Positions 41,299-50,919 of a DNA stretch of 64,000 bases are shown piece after piece (within the stretch, counting starts at the first letter, position 1; each line of letters opens with the position of its first letter). Made by a program: the position numbers and the translations under genes. The stretch comes from Siphonobacter aquaeclarae (GTDB taxonomy: Bacteria > Bacteroidota > Bacteroidia > Cytophagales > Spirosomataceae). The notes beneath the pieces were generated by a model that was not told the DNA's origin, searched no databases, and saw only the letters and a list, made by a program, of their open reading frames with translations. The DNA is taken from NCBI RefSeq assembly GCF_900103285.1, contig NZ_FNGS01000001.1:861515-925514 (forward strand). The letters are read 5' to 3'.

Positions 41299-42672
41299 AT
41301 GCGTAAAAAAGCACTGACTGTGGCTGCATTTCTGGCGTTGGGAGCAATGATCACTTCGTGTCATCAACCCGAAACGACCACAGGAAAATCGCTCCGTCTG
41401 ATTGTACTGGAACCGGGGCACTTCCACGCCGCCCTCGTTCAGAAATTCCGGCACGATGAGCTCGATTCCGTCGTCCACGTCTATGCGACGGAAGGCCCTG
41501 AAGTCAAGGATTACCTGGCGAAAATCGAGAAATTCAATGCCCGCGCTGAGAATCCGACCCACTGGGAGGAAAAGGTCTATACCGGCCCCGACTTCCTCGA
41601 AAAGATGCTGAGCGAGAAGCAGGGAAACGTGGTCGTCCTCGCCGGAAACAACCAGAAAAAGACAGATTTCATCAAAAAATCGGTAGATGCGGGCCTGAAC
41701 GTCCTGTCTGACAAGCCGATGGCGATCGATGAGGCAGGTTTCGGCGTGCTGCAATCTGCTTTTGAGTCAGCCGAAAAAAACAGGGTACTGCTGTATGACA
41801 TCATGACGGAGCGGTATGAAATCACCAATACGCTCCAGCGTGAACTCGCCCTGTTGCCCGAGCTGTTCGGCACACTGCAGAAAGGCACGCCGGAAGATCC
41901 CGCGGTGATGAAAGAAAGTGTGCACCACTTCTTCAAGTATGTAGCCGGCGAGCCGCTGATCCGGCCGGCCTGGTTTTTTGACACCCGCCAGCAGGGCGAA
42001 GGTATTGTGGATGTCACCACGCACCTGGTTGACCTGATCCAGTGGAGTTGTTTCCCCGATCAGGTTCTTGACTATAAGAAGGATATTCAGATTACGAAAG
42101 CGGCTCACTCCGCGACACAGATCCGTCCGTCTCAGTTCAAACTCGTGACGAAGAAGGATTCCTATCCTGATTTCCTGCATAAAGATGTGAAAGACAGCGT
42201 GTTGTCGGTCTACGCCAACGGTACCATCGACTATGCGCTGAAGGGCGTCCATGCCCGGGTGTCGGTTATCTGGAACTTCCAGGCGCCGGAAGGAACCGGC
42301 GACACGCATTACTCTGTCATGAAGGGGACAAAAGCGCGCCTTGTCATCCGTCAGGGCAAGGAGCAAAAGTTCAAGCCGGTGCTGTACATCGAGGCGGTCG
42401 AAAAATCGCCGGCGTACGGTCAGGCCGTGGCCGAAGCATTCAAAAAGGTACAGGCCCGCTATCCGGGTATCGACCTGAAAGCGGACGCGAACGGCTGGCA
42501 GGTGGTCATCGATCCAAAGTACGACACCGGTCATGAATCGCACTTCTCGCAGGTGGCCGACAAGTACATGGGCTTCCTCAAGGAAGGCAAACTACCCGCC
42601 TGGGAAGTACCGAACATGATCGCGAAGTACTATACGACAACGCAGGCGCTGAAGCTGGCGCGGAAAGAATAG
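41299..42672 (+). CDS. Gfo/Idh/MocA-like oxidoreductase anchored as a lipoprotein
   Basis: This 457-residue protein has a lipobox (ALGAMITSC, lipidated Cys at residue 21). The Rossmann part is unusual: LIVLEPGHFHAALVQ replaces the glycine motif, while NVLSDKPMAID keeps the lysine motif. A specific C-terminal domain (about 290-457, APEGTGDTHYSVMKGTKARLVIRQGKEQKFKPVLYIE) matches the putative oxidoreductase C-terminal family. A lipid anchor in place of a Tat leader separates it from the other oxidoreductases here. It is 86 bases after nagB in the same direction and ends at a terminator, so it may be the last gene of that operon. Confidence 0.85.
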   Translation: MRKKALTVAAFLALGAMITSCHQPETTTGKSLRLIVLEPGHFHAALVQKFRHDELDSVVHVYATEGPEVKDYLAKIEKFNARAENPTHWEEKVYTGPDFLEKMLSEKQGNVVVLAGNNQKKTDFIKKSVDAGLNVLSDKPMAIDEAGFGVLQSAFESAEKNRVLLYDIMTERYEITNTLQRELALLPELFGTLQKGTPEDPAVMKESVHHFFKYVAGEPLIRPAWFFDTRQQGEGIVDVTTHLVDLIQWSCFPDQVLDYKKDIQITKAAHSATQIRPSQFKLVTKKDSYPDFLHKDVKDSVLSVYANGTIDYALKGVHARVSVIWNFQAPEGTGDTHYSVMKGTKARLVIRQGKEQKFKPVLYIEAVEKSPAYGQAVAEAFKKVQARYPGIDLKADANGWQVVIDPKYDTGHESHFSQVADKYMGFLKEGKLPAWEVPNMIAKYYTTTQALKLARKE

Positions 42673-42677
42673 TCGTT

Positions 42678-42713
42678 CAAAAAAGCCGGAGGAGCGAATC
42701 TTCCGGCTTTTTT
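42678..42713 (+). terminator. Rho-independent terminator after the lipoprotein oxidoreductase
   Basis: The stem AAAAAAGCCGGA / TCCGGCTTTTTT has a loop of about 10 bases and is followed by CTT. Confidence 0.85.
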
Positions 42714-43067
42714 CTTACAATCCGGTATTTCGGTTTACGGTTACCAATGAAACCGGGGTATTTCCCGCGGGCCTTCGCTTCCCCTTCCCGCTGATGGCCC
42801 GCATGCTGTGGGTTATGTATCTTTCCGCCTGCGGTTCCGCTTCTGTTTTAGGCAAAACACCTCAGCGTTCGGGCTCATTCTCCCGGCCTCCCCGTACTCT
42901 TTTCCTGATCCTGCGGCAGAAAGCGCCTGCTTTTGCTGTCATTTGCAAGATTCTATACCGTTCGCTCAGTTTTTGATCTGTTTTTTGCGTGAAAACACGA
43001 ATCAAAGCGGCTGGACTACCAACATCCGTATATTTACTTACTTGTTAGACGTAATCCTATCCACCCC

Positions 43068-43376
43068 ATGAATACCTTGTCTGAAAAGCTACGGGCCATC
43101 CGCACTGCCAAAGGCTACTCCCAACAATACATGGCCGAACAACTGGCCGTCAGCCGGTCGACGTACATCAGGCTCGAAACAAAACCCGAACTACTGAATA
43201 TCAGCCAATTACTTCATCTTTCTCAGGTATTTGGTATTTCGCCCTCCTACCTGCTCCCGGATGCCGACGCCGGCGAGGCCCTGTACGCCCGCATGATACG
43301 CCTCGAATCGAAACTGGAGGAAATGATGCTGAAGATGGTGCTCGTTCAGGCAGAAAACCATCCGAGGTACTCCTGA
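43068..43376 (+). CDS. Small XRE-family helix-turn-helix regulator
   Basis: This 102-residue protein has a full XRE/Cro helix-turn-helix (about 5-65: LSEKLRAIRTAKGYSQQYMAEQL, AVSRSTYIRLETKPELLNISQLLHLSQVFGISPSYLL). A short C-terminal helix rich in Leu, Met and Glu (about 75-96, MIRLESKLEEMMLKMVLVQ) looks like a dimerising coil. A box TATATTTA lies at 43029-43036, 32 bases before the start. No toxin or phage partner is adjacent, so its target is unknown; the AT-rich region and the giant surface protein gene downstream are candidates. Confidence 0.88.
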   Translation: MNTLSEKLRAIRTAKGYSQQYMAEQLAVSRSTYIRLETKPELLNISQLLHLSQVFGISPSYLLPDADAGEALYARMIRLESKLEEMMLKMVLVQAENHPRYS

Positions 43377-44672
43377 AACTGCGTGTCGCTCCCCTGCCGG
43401 GGGTGCTGCGTAGTGTCTTGATCGTTATTTCTTTGTTCCGGCCGTAAACGCTCCGTTGCGGCCTTTATACGTTTGCGCGCGCTGCCGACGACCCATCTTT
43501 CGCTTGCTTTCCTTCCATTGCCGCGTCTGACACCGACAGCCGGTAGTTTCGGTCACACGGCGAAAAGAGCATTTCCTTCCGCTCAAAATCCATTTCTGGC
43601 ATACCTGCGGCAAACGGGCAGCAGGTATGCTGCGTCCCGTAATACTTATCCTTCTATATCCTCAAAACAATTCGTTTATCTCTATTTTAATTTGAAAAAA
43701 AGGTAAAATAAAATCAAATAACGGCGATTTATCTGGCAATTTTTTTGTGAATTTTTCGGAATATTTATTAGCCAATTATTTCATACATATTTTTCAAATT
43801 AGTATCAGTTATTATCCATTAATATAAGATATTTAGTCAAAATTTTGATCTTTATTTTTTCAGTACTAGAACTATTTATTCGATTAATAGTAAATCTACT
43901 AGTATGTTTTTATTGTTAATCTATCTATAGCTAATTCAATTTTTTATTCTGATGACAAATGTGTTAAAAGAAGGCAGCGAGTAGTCTCTATTTTCGGCGG
44001 AGGTATTCCATCTTTTTGGTGTTTTTCTCCCCTTCTGCTGTTTTTTTTGCTTTTTAAAGCCATTCTGCTTGGATCAGGTTTCTTCTGTTTTGTCAGATTT
44101 ATTTGGAAATCTGTTCGTCGTAATACGAAGCAACGTCACACAAAATAAGGATAAACACGCCCTTAAATACCCGATAAATAATACGATTTCAATAAAAGTA
44201 TTTCACTGAATTGCTTTTTTGCTGTCTATACATAGATACGTTTGCTTATTTCAACACGACGTACTAATTTTGTCACGAATTAAGGCTATCGTTATGTCGA
44301 TTATCATATAAAACTGACTATCTGTTGTTTGAAGGAACGTTTGGTGTAGTACAAAGCAGTTTTTCTCCCTTTGATTGACTACCGAAGGCCGCTGCCTTCC
44401 ATTTAATATAGAAAAACAGGACCTGTTGCTCCGGGCAGACGATGCAGATTCGTCCGTCTGAAAGGAGGCTTTGTCCTGTCGGCGAACGAAGGGCAAAACA
44501 GTTCCGTCAACCTGGTTGGCATCGGAACGGCCTCGTTCTCCCTTTGTATCCGAATCAGCCGGGCGTGCCCGGACCCCGCACCCCGAGGGATGGATTCCAT
44601 CCGCCGCTACGAAAGAGTTCGCCCAGGCTATATCCGCCAGCGTGATTTATTCTCATTTCAATTTCATGCATT
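43377..44672. other. 1.3-kb region without a credible gene, strongly AT-rich in the middle
   Basis: Bases 43380-43680 have normal composition but no open frame with family-like features. Bases 43680-44300 are extremely AT-rich. Bases 44400-44672 are the probable leader of the large surface protein gene and contain the palindrome AACAGG-A-CCTGTT (44415-44427) and a hairpin with CAGACG/CGTCTG arms (44436-44460). No RNA gene, repeat array or origin could be recognised. Confidence 0.6.
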
Positions 44673-47600
44673 ATGGAAAGAATACACCCAACTCCTTTAA
44701 CGAGGGAACGTACAGGCTCTTTTTCCACTCGAAAGAGGAAGCACTTCCTTCTGTCACAACTACGTATATTTTTATACGTAATCCTGCTCCTGTCGTCGGG
44801 AGCGCTGTCAGCCCAGCAAATACAATCGGGCAGCGGCGCTCCTGCAGCCAATTTCGAGGTGGCAAACGGCCCCCAGACATTTACGGTAACGGTGCTCGGC
44901 GGCCCTGCATCGTCCGGAGCACTGACGGTAACGCTGCCCACCGGCTATGTGTTTGATTCGGGCTCGGCGATCGGTTCCGGCGGCCTGACCGTCAGCCAGA
45001 CCAGCGCTTCGGGAAATACTGCGTCCCTGAATCTGTCCGGCATTCCGGGTACAGGCAGCTCGGCCAGCTTTACGTTTACGGCCCGTGCTACGTGCGCGGC
45101 GATCGGGGTTTCGGGCAATCAGGCCTCGTATGTTTTCACGCCGGCCGGCGGGTCTGCGCAGCCCGAAAAGCTCAGCAATGCGTTCAACCTGGTCAATGCC
45201 AAAATCAACATCACCCAATTGGCCAATGCACCGGCTACAGCGGGGGTTGTGGGCGATTCCTACGTCCGGACGTACCGGATCAACAACAACGGGTTCGGGA
45301 GCATCGATACCCTATATGTCACCGACATCAGCGGAACCGGTGTAGAACATGTCAGTCATTCTGTATCTGCGACGAACAACGGCGCGACTGTTACCGTTGA
45401 CCTGCTTTCCACGACTACATCCGGAACCAATACTACCTACCTGTACCGCTTTATTGTCAGCAACACCGCTCAGGACAACCACCTTGGGCAAAATGAGTAT
45501 TTCACGTTCACCCAAAACCTGAAAATTGCCAGTTGTAACAACCTGAATACCAGCCTCAACGCCTGGTATGGAAGCAGCCCCAACCCGACGCCCTGCGTGC
45601 CTCAGAACGACACGCAGACGACAGCGCTTGCCATCAACAATGCGAAACAACCGAATGTGCAGATTTCCGCAGTTCTCTCTGCACCGGCGACCTGCCGCGG
45701 AGTGCCGGTAACACAAACGATCAAAGTTGTCAATAACGGCACCGCGACGGCCACCGACGTTCTCGTCCGGCTTTATCACACCACAGACAGCCCGGCGACG
45801 GATGCCCGTTCCCAGATCGGGTATGTTCCCGGGTCGTTCCAGTACAAGATCGGGGCATCGGGTACGTATGCGGCTGTTCCGAGCGGAGCGGCGTCCGGCG
45901 TTACCCTGACCAATCCGGTCAACTACCTTACGCCCAGCTGCCTGGGTTCTGCGGCGCCCAACGGCCTGGACGTCGTCATCCCCGCGCTTGCCCCCGGTCA
46001 GGAAATCTATTTCCAATACGATGAGCTCAACTGCTGCTACACGGAATGCGCAGGATCCACGATTACCGGTAGTTTTGCAAAGCTGAAGTATTCCAATCCC
46101 TGCGGTACCGAGGTCGTCAATAATATAAGCTCCGGCGGTTTCGTCGCGCTGAGAAACTCGGTATTCGTTTCTGCTACGCTGGCAACGGATTTCCCGACGG
46201 ACATGATCCAGGGAACATCCTATACCCTGAAATGGCAAACAGTCGGCGCTGATTATCCTACATCGGTATATACAAACGGAAGTACAGTCCGGTATGAAAT
46301 CACGCTGGCGCCGGGCATGGTGTACAACGGCGGAGCCATCACCATGCTGGCCAGAGACGGCAGCACCGCAACCCCTGCGTCTGTCACGCAGACCGGTAAT
46401 ACCCTGTCTATTTCGTTTGTAACGGGTACGGGCGGTTTCACAACGACGAACGCACACCTGAAAGCGGTTCTGAGCATTCCCGGCATCACGCTGGACTGTT
46501 CACTACGGACTGCCGGAGCCGGTAACAACGTGACCACCAAGCTGTTTTACAAAGGCGTTTCCTGTAGCTGCGAGGAGCAGGTTGCCTGTCTGGATCAGCC
46601 GATTGCCCTGCATTGTCCGTCGCCCTGTGACGCCGGAATGGTCAATGACAATTTCACCGTTGTCCGGCGAAACTACGGCGCTCCCGACAACGCCAACAAC
46701 GGGACTGCAAACGGCGCCAGCCTGAGCACAAATGTGCACAGAAACTGGGTTTCGCGCGGCGATACGCTTGATTTCACCTTCTACGGAACGGTGGCCGACG
46801 CCGGATCAGCCGTCCACCATTTCAAATACGGCTATGCAAAATTCACCATTCCGAATAGTACCGCTACCCAATTTACCGCGCTTTCGGCAACGGTGAAGAT
46901 CACCGACGCGACAGGTACCGTCACCAAAGTCAACCTAACCAACTTCCCGGTCTCCTATACCAGCTCGGGCAGCAGCGGCACCGCGGTGGTGGATTACAGC
47001 ATCGACAAGCTCATCACCGCCGGTGTAAGCGGTTACACGGAGTTTGTGAATACCGACAAAGTGACCATTACGCTTTCGCTGAAGGTGAGCAACGGCATCG
47101 GCGCCCAGCTGACGAGCACCGTTGTCAGCACGGACTTTTACCTGAGCGATGCCGCCAACCCTACCGGAAGTGTTACAGCGGATAAATGGGCCTGTGACAA
47201 TTTCTCAGGTGTCTACACCCTGGTGGGTTTGACGACGTACTACAGCTCGCGGTTATTCACCGGAAATGAATGCAATACTGTCACAGCGACCGGGCGCGCG
47301 GGCTCCATTGTAGGAGATAATGTCAACACCGGAGGTCCCGGAGGGGATTTCTATACCGATGAATACCGTCAGCTGGGTGTTCCGGGAAATTACAACATCA
47401 CCGTCCCGGCCGGATACACGCTGGAGTCAATCACGTTTACTTACTACCGAGGAACGACCAACTACGGCCAGACCTCTGCCTTTATCACGAACCCGTCTCC
47501 GGATGCCGTCTCCGGTCAAACCTACACCTACAACATGCGTAAGCAGTTCGTAGATCAGGGAGGACCGTGGGCGTTGCCGGACGAAGGATTCTATGTGGAT

Positions 47601-49982
47601 TTTTCAGCTGTGCTGCGACCCAGCTGTGAATCGGTCAACAATGCGCCCGTCACCTTCACTATGCAGATCTTGCCGGGTACAGCGCTGAACGAAACGCTGC
47701 CAGCGGCGAATTTTACGCCGACTTCTACCAGCAATTTTATCTCACTGACGAAATCCAACCTGGTTGTTAACGCCAATTCACCCATTCAGACGGTTAACGG
47801 GAATACGGTTACCTGGGAAATTCAGGTAGCCAATACCCAACCAGGTACCTCTCCGAAGGTATGGATGGCAGAAAACAGCGGCAGCACCAATGGGGTTACG
47901 ATCCAGTCGATCGAACCGATCAACGCTTTTGGCGGGACGGTCTCGGGCGCGGCGCTTTCTGCGGTCGGCGGTATCTATCAGCTGGGTACGTACGGGCAGG
48001 AAAGCCGGTATTACCGGGTAACAGCGACGTTCACCAACTGCGGTCAGGATGTTCTGCCGCTGGCGGTTGGTTATGTCTGCGGTAATTATCCGGCTTCGAT
48101 AGATGCGGCGGCGTGCAGAAATGTCACCAACCTGACCGTGATTCCGACCGACGCGAACCTGCAGGTAAGTCTGATCGGGCAGCCGGTTCCCACCTATCCG
48201 GACGGAACGAACGATCTCTGCGGCGAGCTGGAATACACGGCTGAGGTGAAAAACCCCGCACAAGGAACTGCCTACGATCTGACTTTTACCGTGAAAAAGC
48301 CGGCCGGCGTAGCGTATATCGCCAACAGCTACCAGCTTTCTCCGACGATTCAGCCGGCTACGGCGACGTTTACCGCTGTCGGAAATGATGCGACCTATGT
48401 TTCGGAAACGGCAACGGATCTTACGTTTACCATTCCGGCGTCCGTTGTGGCAAATCTGCCCTACAACGCGGGATACACCATTCGTTACCGCGTCCGGACG
48501 GTTGCCTGTGATTTCATCAGCGGCACCAAGATGACGTTGCAGGCGCTGGGTGAAAACGGTTGCGGTTCTGCCATTAACGGAACGGCTCAGCAAACCCAGA
48601 CGATCCGCATCAAGGGAGAAAACCCCAATCCGAACGTTTATACGATTACGTCGTCGGTGTCGGGTCCGGTAACCTGCTCGTCTTCTCCGGTAACTTATAC
48701 CTTCTCGGCGAAAAACGAAGGTCCGGTCGCTACCTATGCCGGAGAGACGGTCCGTGTCACCCTCGAGAAACCCTTTACACTCGGGGCGGTTACGGGTATT
48801 TCCAACTTCACTTCGGGAGCTGCGCCGACGGTTACTTCTGACGCGACCTCGACGACATACGTCTGGACGCTTCCGTCAGGTGTCGCCGCAGGCGAAATCA
48901 TTTCGTTCTCCGCGCCGCTGACCACTGCCGGTACTCCCGCCTGCGGACAGTTCCCCGTGAAAGAGCTGATCGCTTACACGTTTACCAGTACCTGCGCGCC
49001 GTCGGGCCCGACCTGTACCGGATCGCTTCAGGCCGAAGGGGAAAACGAGGCGACGGTCATCGACGTCACGAAGCCGGCATATGCCATCAGTGCCTTTACC
49101 GGCGCGGCGAGCGCAACGGGCAGCAACGTGGTCGGAACGCTCACGCTGACGCACACGAATACCGCGTATGTCTCGCAGAATGCGGTTGTTTCGCTCTTCA
49201 AGGATGCTGACGGTAACGGGCAGTACTCTTCCGGAGACGTGCTGCTGGGTTCTCAGACGTTTGCCGTCGCCAATACGGCCAGTCAGACGTTCAACTATGA
49301 CATTGCTTCGTCATACAAAGGCAATGTCTGCCCGATCGTGGCAGTAGTGGATCTCACCTGCGCCTGTGCTGACTCGCTTCAGTATGCGTATGCCTGTAAC
49401 ATTCCGCTGCCGGTTTCCCTGGCCTCCTTCACGGCTGCGGCGGAAGGCCGCTCGTCTGCCCGCCTGAACTGGGTAACGGCCTCCGAACTGAACAATGCCT
49501 TCTTTGAAATCCAGCATTCGCTGAATGCCCGGGATTTTGAAACGGTGGGTCAGGTGGCAGGCCACGGTACGACGCAGCAAAAGCAGTCATATACCTTCCT
49601 CAATGAAGGTTTGGATGCCTCGCACATTCATTACTACCGCCTGAAGCAGGTAGATGCCGACGGGAAGTTCCAGTATACCAAAACCGTGTCGGTTGTACTA
49701 CCCGGCTACGGCGGGTTGAGCCTCCGGGTGACCCCCAACCCGGCGACGGGCCATACCATCCGCGCGTTGGTCGGTTACGACGACGATCAGCTGGCTACGG
49801 CAGCTGAACTGGAGTTATTCACCGTCAGCGGGCGCTCACTCCTTGTCCGCCGGCTTAACCTGACACCGGGCGGGAACGAAGTGCTTTTGCCAGCCGATTC
49901 GTATCCGGCAGGCACATACCTGATATCGCTGCGGCACGAGTCGCTGAGTCAGCCGATTACGGTACGTGTTGTGATACGGTAA
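44673..49982 (+). CDS. Giant secreted surface protein with repeated beta-sandwich domains and T9SS sorting domain
   Basis: This 1769-residue protein has a long basic n-region and signal peptide (to about residue 48, ILLLSSGALSAQQ), as often seen in T9SS cargo. Residues about 50-1570 are a chain of DUF11-like/SdrD-like beta-sandwich modules that alternate NNG-type strands with Cys pairs, for example ISAVLSAPATCRGVPVTQTI and VWMAENSGSTNGVTI. A fibronectin-like module (about 1578-1675, LPVSLASFTAAAEGRSSARL) and a sorting domain (from about 1682, LRVTPNPATGHT...GTYLISLRH) follow. It is probably an adhesin or surface-layer component exported by type IX secretion. It has its own terminator. Confidence 0.87.
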   Translation: MERIHPTPLTRERTGSFSTRKRKHFLLSQLRIFLYVILLLSSGALSAQQIQSGSGAPAANFEVANGPQTFTVTVLGGPASSGALTVTLPTGYVFDSGSAIGSGGLTVSQTSASGNTASLNLSGIPGTGSSASFTFTARATCAAIGVSGNQASYVFTPAGGSAQPEKLSNAFNLVNAKINITQLANAPATAGVVGDSYVRTYRINNNGFGSIDTLYVTDISGTGVEHVSHSVSATNNGATVTVDLLSTTTSGTNTTYLYRFIVSNTAQDNHLGQNEYFTFTQNLKIASCNNLNTSLNAWYGSSPNPTPCVPQNDTQTTALAINNAKQPNVQISAVLSAPATCRGVPVTQTIKVVNNGTATATDVLVRLYHTTDSPATDARSQIGYVPGSFQYKIGASGTYAAVPSGAASGVTLTNPVNYLTPSCLGSAAPNGLDVVIPALAPGQEIYFQYDELNCCYTECAGSTITGSFAKLKYSNPCGTEVVNNISSGGFVALRNSVFVSATLATDFPTDMIQGTSYTLKWQTVGADYPTSVYTNGSTVRYEITLAPGMVYNGGAITMLARDGSTATPASVTQTGNTLSISFVTGTGGFTTTNAHLKAVLSIPGITLDCSLRTAGAGNNVTTKLFYKGVSCSCEEQVACLDQPIALHCPSPCDAGMVNDNFTVVRRNYGAPDNANNGTANGASLSTNVHRNWVSRGDTLDFTFYGTVADAGSAVHHFKYGYAKFTIPNSTATQFTALSATVKITDATGTVTKVNLTNFPVSYTSSGSSGTAVVDYSIDKLITAGVSGYTEFVNTDKVTITLSLKVSNGIGAQLTSTVVSTDFYLSDAANPTGSVTADKWACDNFSGVYTLVGLTTYYSSRLFTGNECNTVTATGRAGSIVGDNVNTGGPGGDFYTDEYRQLGVPGNYNITVPAGYTLESITFTYYRGTTNYGQTSAFITNPSPDAVSGQTYTYNMRKQFVDQGGPWALPDEGFYVDFSAVLRPSCESVNNAPVTFTMQILPGTALNETLPAANFTPTSTSNFISLTKSNLVVNANSPIQTVNGNTVTWEIQVANTQPGTSPKVWMAENSGSTNGVTIQSIEPINAFGGTVSGAALSAVGGIYQLGTYGQESRYYRVTATFTNCGQDVLPLAVGYVCGNYPASIDAAACRNVTNLTVIPTDANLQVSLIGQPVPTYPDGTNDLCGELEYTAEVKNPAQGTAYDLTFTVKKPAGVAYIANSYQLSPTIQPATATFTAVGNDATYVSETATDLTFTIPASVVANLPYNAGYTIRYRVRTVACDFISGTKMTLQALGENGCGSAINGTAQQTQTIRIKGENPNPNVYTITSSVSGPVTCSSSPVTYTFSAKNEGPVATYAGETVRVTLEKPFTLGAVTGISNFTSGAAPTVTSDATSTTYVWTLPSGVAAGEIISFSAPLTTAGTPACGQFPVKELIAYTFTSTCAPSGPTCTGSLQAEGENEATVIDVTKPAYAISAFTGAASATGSNVVGTLTLTHTNTAYVSQNAVVSLFKDADGNGQYSSGDVLLGSQTFAVANTASQTFNYDIASSYKGNVCPIVAVVDLTCACADSLQYAYACNIPLPVSLASFTAAAEGRSSARLNWVTASELNNAFFEIQHSLNARDFETVGQVAGHGTTQQKQSYTFLNEGLDASHIHYYRLKQVDADGKFQYTKTVSVVLPGYGGLSLRVTPNPATGHTIRALVGYDDDQLATAAELELFTVSGRSLLVRRLNLTPGGNEVLLPADSYPAGTYLISLRHESLSQPITVRVVIR

Positions 49983-50013
49983 GCTAGTTTTTGGTTGAAA
50001 GGTCGATTACAGT

Positions 50014-50050
50014 AAACGTGGAGGCATGATGCCTCCACGTTTCTTTTTTG
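50014..50050 (+). terminator. Rho-independent terminator after the giant surface protein
   Basis: The stem AAACGTGGAGGCA / TGCCTCCACGTTT with a very short loop is followed by CTTTTTT. Confidence 0.87.
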
Positions 50051-50158
50051 GGTACCCGCTCCTCTTTTTTTCAAAACTGGTGACCTTTATTCCCGGTCCT
50101 GCTAAAGTCGGCAGGTTAAGTCAGGTCATATACAACAGAATAGCGAAATACCTTCGAC

Positions 50159-50914
50159 TTAAATGCGGTCGGGAGCGCTATACTTTCCTGCCAAACCGAC
50201 CAGGCAATACGTTACTATCCCAAGAAGGATGAAAATATACTGCCAGTTATGAACGTCAATTGAACTATTGAAAAACGAAACCGCCCATAGATAGGGCGAC
50301 GCCTGACTGACCGGCCAGGACCGGGAAATCGCTCCTGTCATGGTAATAAGCAAGCCCATACCAGCCGGAATGAGAAAGGAACTATACCGAAAGCCGAGGA
50401 AAAACTGAATAGCGACAACGCCAAGTCCGGCCAGAAAACATCCGGAGCAACCTTCGAGTAACACGCGGTGAAGAGAGTAGAACTGAAAATCCAGAGACGG
50501 GCGTGCGATCCCAAGTAACCAGCCGCCGCTTTCCGCCATTCCCCACAACAGTATATGGCTGAAAAAAACAATCGCGGTGAAAAGGAGAAACTTGACGAAA
50601 TAAACTACTGCACGGGGTATCGGAAGACTATATACCATCTTCCACATATCCGCGCGGTGTTCGATGGAATGAAACAATGCCGAGAGCAGGCTGACGTAAA
50701 TCGGGAAGACGAATAATGTCCAACCGATGAGTACATGACCGGTGAAGTCAATCCAGGGATTTACACCCCTGACGTACATACGGTCGCCGTTGAGAAACGC
50801 CGCCAGCCAGGCCGTGATCACAACGAAAAACGGAGCAATGGCAGCCAGCCAAATCACACGGGTACCTTTCAGTTTTCGTATTTCCGCCGTGAAATGAGTA
50901 AGAAAGGAAACCAT
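50159..50914 (-). CDS. ABC-2-type transporter permease
   Basis: The start at 50914 (MVSFLTHFTAEIRKLKGTR) is preferred: it lies 5 bases after the ATPase stop and gives a 251-residue protein. It has about six membrane segments, the first being VIWLAAIAPFFVVITAWLAAFL. The short soluble N-terminus and small loops fit the ABC-2 family of bacteriocin-immunity or lantibiotic-type exporters. It works with the ATPase encoded just upstream; the substrate cannot be told. Confidence 0.85.
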   Translation of the reverse strand: MVSFLTHFTAEIRKLKGTRVIWLAAIAPFFVVITAWLAAFLNGDRMYVRGVNPWIDFTGHVLIGWTLFVFPIYVSLLSALFHSIEHRADMWKMVYSLPIPRAVVYFVKFLLFTAIVFFSHILLWGMAESGGWLLGIARPSLDFQFYSLHRVLLEGCSGCFLAGLGVVAIQFFLGFRYSSFLIPAGMGLLITMTGAISRSWPVSQASPYLWAVSFFNSSIDVHNWQYIFILLGIVTYCLVGLAGKYSAPDRI

Positions 50915-50919
50915 CGTTT

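Noticed and set aside
43425-43706. Small open frames on both strands after the XRE gene
   Set aside because: They are low in hydrophobic core residues, rich in Arg/Pro/Ser as expected for random GC-rich frames, and have no plausible start region.
43680-44300. Replication origin in the AT-rich gap
   Set aside because: No cluster of DnaA boxes and no dnaA, dnaN or gyrB neighbours are present.
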